Below are positions 26,109 through 26,440 of a DNA stretch of 26,440 nt, piece by piece; within the stretch, counting starts at the first letter, position 1, and the number at the start of each line of letters is the position of its first letter. The notes under the pieces were generated by a model. That model had not been told where the DNA came from. It saw nothing but the letters and a program-made list of their open reading frames with translations, and did no database searches. Origin of the DNA: a virus; IMG/VR virus record IMGVR_UViG_3300028361_000108, positions 1 to 26,440 of that record, one strand, 5' to 3'. Both the position numbers and the translations under genes were made by a program.

Positions 26109-26118
26109 GTGATATACT
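26109..26118 (+). promoter_or_regulatory. extended -10 promoter (GTGATATACT), leaderless start
   Basis: TG-A-TATACT (26110-26118), with the ATG at 26126 seven bases later. Third exact copy of GTGATATACT. Confidence 0.6.
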
Positions 26119-26125
26119 TTTTTGT

Positions 26126-26440
26126 ATGGCAAATCTAATAGCTAAAATCCCTACAGCTGAAAGCGCAGTTATTGGCACTGAGCAGGTATACGCCGTAAAG
26201 GACAACACCACTGACGTGCGCTTTGCCGTGCAGGCCATAATTGATAAAACCTTGGATGACGTAACCGCCGAGGATGTCGGTTTAGAGCTGGTTAATAATA
26301 CCTCGGACGCAGCCAAGCCTATTAGCACCGCACAGGGCGCTAAAAATGACCTGCAGGACGCCGCAATTGAAATAAACACAGGTAAGCGTACGTACCCACT
26401 AGCAGACGAGCAAAAGCTAGCCACAGTGGCTGCTAATGCT
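26126..26440 (+). CDS. fibre-like structural protein, N-terminal part (partial)
   Basis: 105 residues visible, open to the window edge. It begins MANLIAKIPTAESAVIGTEQ and contains GLELVNNTSDAAKPISTAQG, the 'VDNTSDANKPVSTA' motif that marks the collar or shaft modules of phage tail and head fibres. It is followed by a long helix (NDLQDAAIEINTGKRTYPLA). Just downstream of the head genes, it may be a head fibre or a tail/neck fibre. It probably uses the leaderless promoter at 26109. Confidence 0.65.
   Translation, partial: MANLIAKIPTAESAVIGTEQVYAVKDNTTDVRFAVQAIIDKTLDDVTAEDVGLELVNNTSDAAKPISTAQGAKNDLQDAAIEINTGKRTYPLADEQKLATVAANA

Noticed and set aside
1-26440. CRISPR array, integrase, attachment site, insertion sequence or rRNA
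   Set aside because: No regularly spaced repeats, no recombinase or transposase motifs and no rRNA sequence found.

Overview
The window is part of the genome of a tailed double-stranded DNA bacteriophage (Caudoviricetes) with an HK97-type head. Every gene I can support is on the + strand. Genes are packed tightly, many with ATGA or longer stop/start overlaps. TGA, TAA and TAG all behave as stops, so the code looks standard. I see no integrase, excisionase or recognisable CI-type repressor, but part of the genome lies outside the window, so lifestyle is undecided. The host cannot be named from the sequence. The endolysin implies a peptidoglycan-bearing bacterium, and promoters are sigma70-like. 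Most genes lack a Shine-Dalgarno (SD) sequence, and several appear to be transcribed as leaderless mRNAs.

Layout. 1-3618 is the end of the tail module and the lysis cassette: tail protein end, tail fibre, holin, two-domain endolysin and a small membrane protein, closed by a terminator at 3683. 3725-4976 holds small early genes (zinc-knuckle proteins and a very acidic disordered protein), hairpins and palindromes. 4949-5075 is a dense intergenic region with a terminator, three DnaA-box-like sites and a promoter; it is a candidate origin. 5076-13733 is the recombination, replication and DNA-modification block: RecT, a RecB-type nuclease fused to an FtsK motor, a free-standing DnaA domain IV, a DnaD-like replisome organiser with iteron-like repeats, RusA, a glycosyltransferase-like protein, a phage-encoded IF-1, a ParB-N domain protein and a Mom-like DNA modification enzyme. 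A tRNA-like gene follows at 13741. 13869-19128 carries small accessory genes under two promoters sharing an identical 21-bp block, plus a SprT-like protease, membrane and TM2 proteins, a possible structured RNA and a C5 cytosine methyltransferase. 19157-26440 is packaging and head: small and large terminase, portal fused to a MuF-like domain, prohead protease, major capsid protein, small head genes and the start of a fibre-like protein.

Most notable: (1) the nuclease-FtsK translocase fusion next to RecT, which looks like a one-polypeptide resection machine; (2) a convincing IF-1 homologue, in a phage whose genes mostly lack SD sequences and are partly leaderless; (3) a DnaA domain IV protein together with DnaA boxes upstream of recT; (4) a 14-nt perfect complement of the 16S rRNA 3' end sitting just before a terminator. 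Points 2 and 4 together suggest, as inference only, that this phage manipulates translation initiation.
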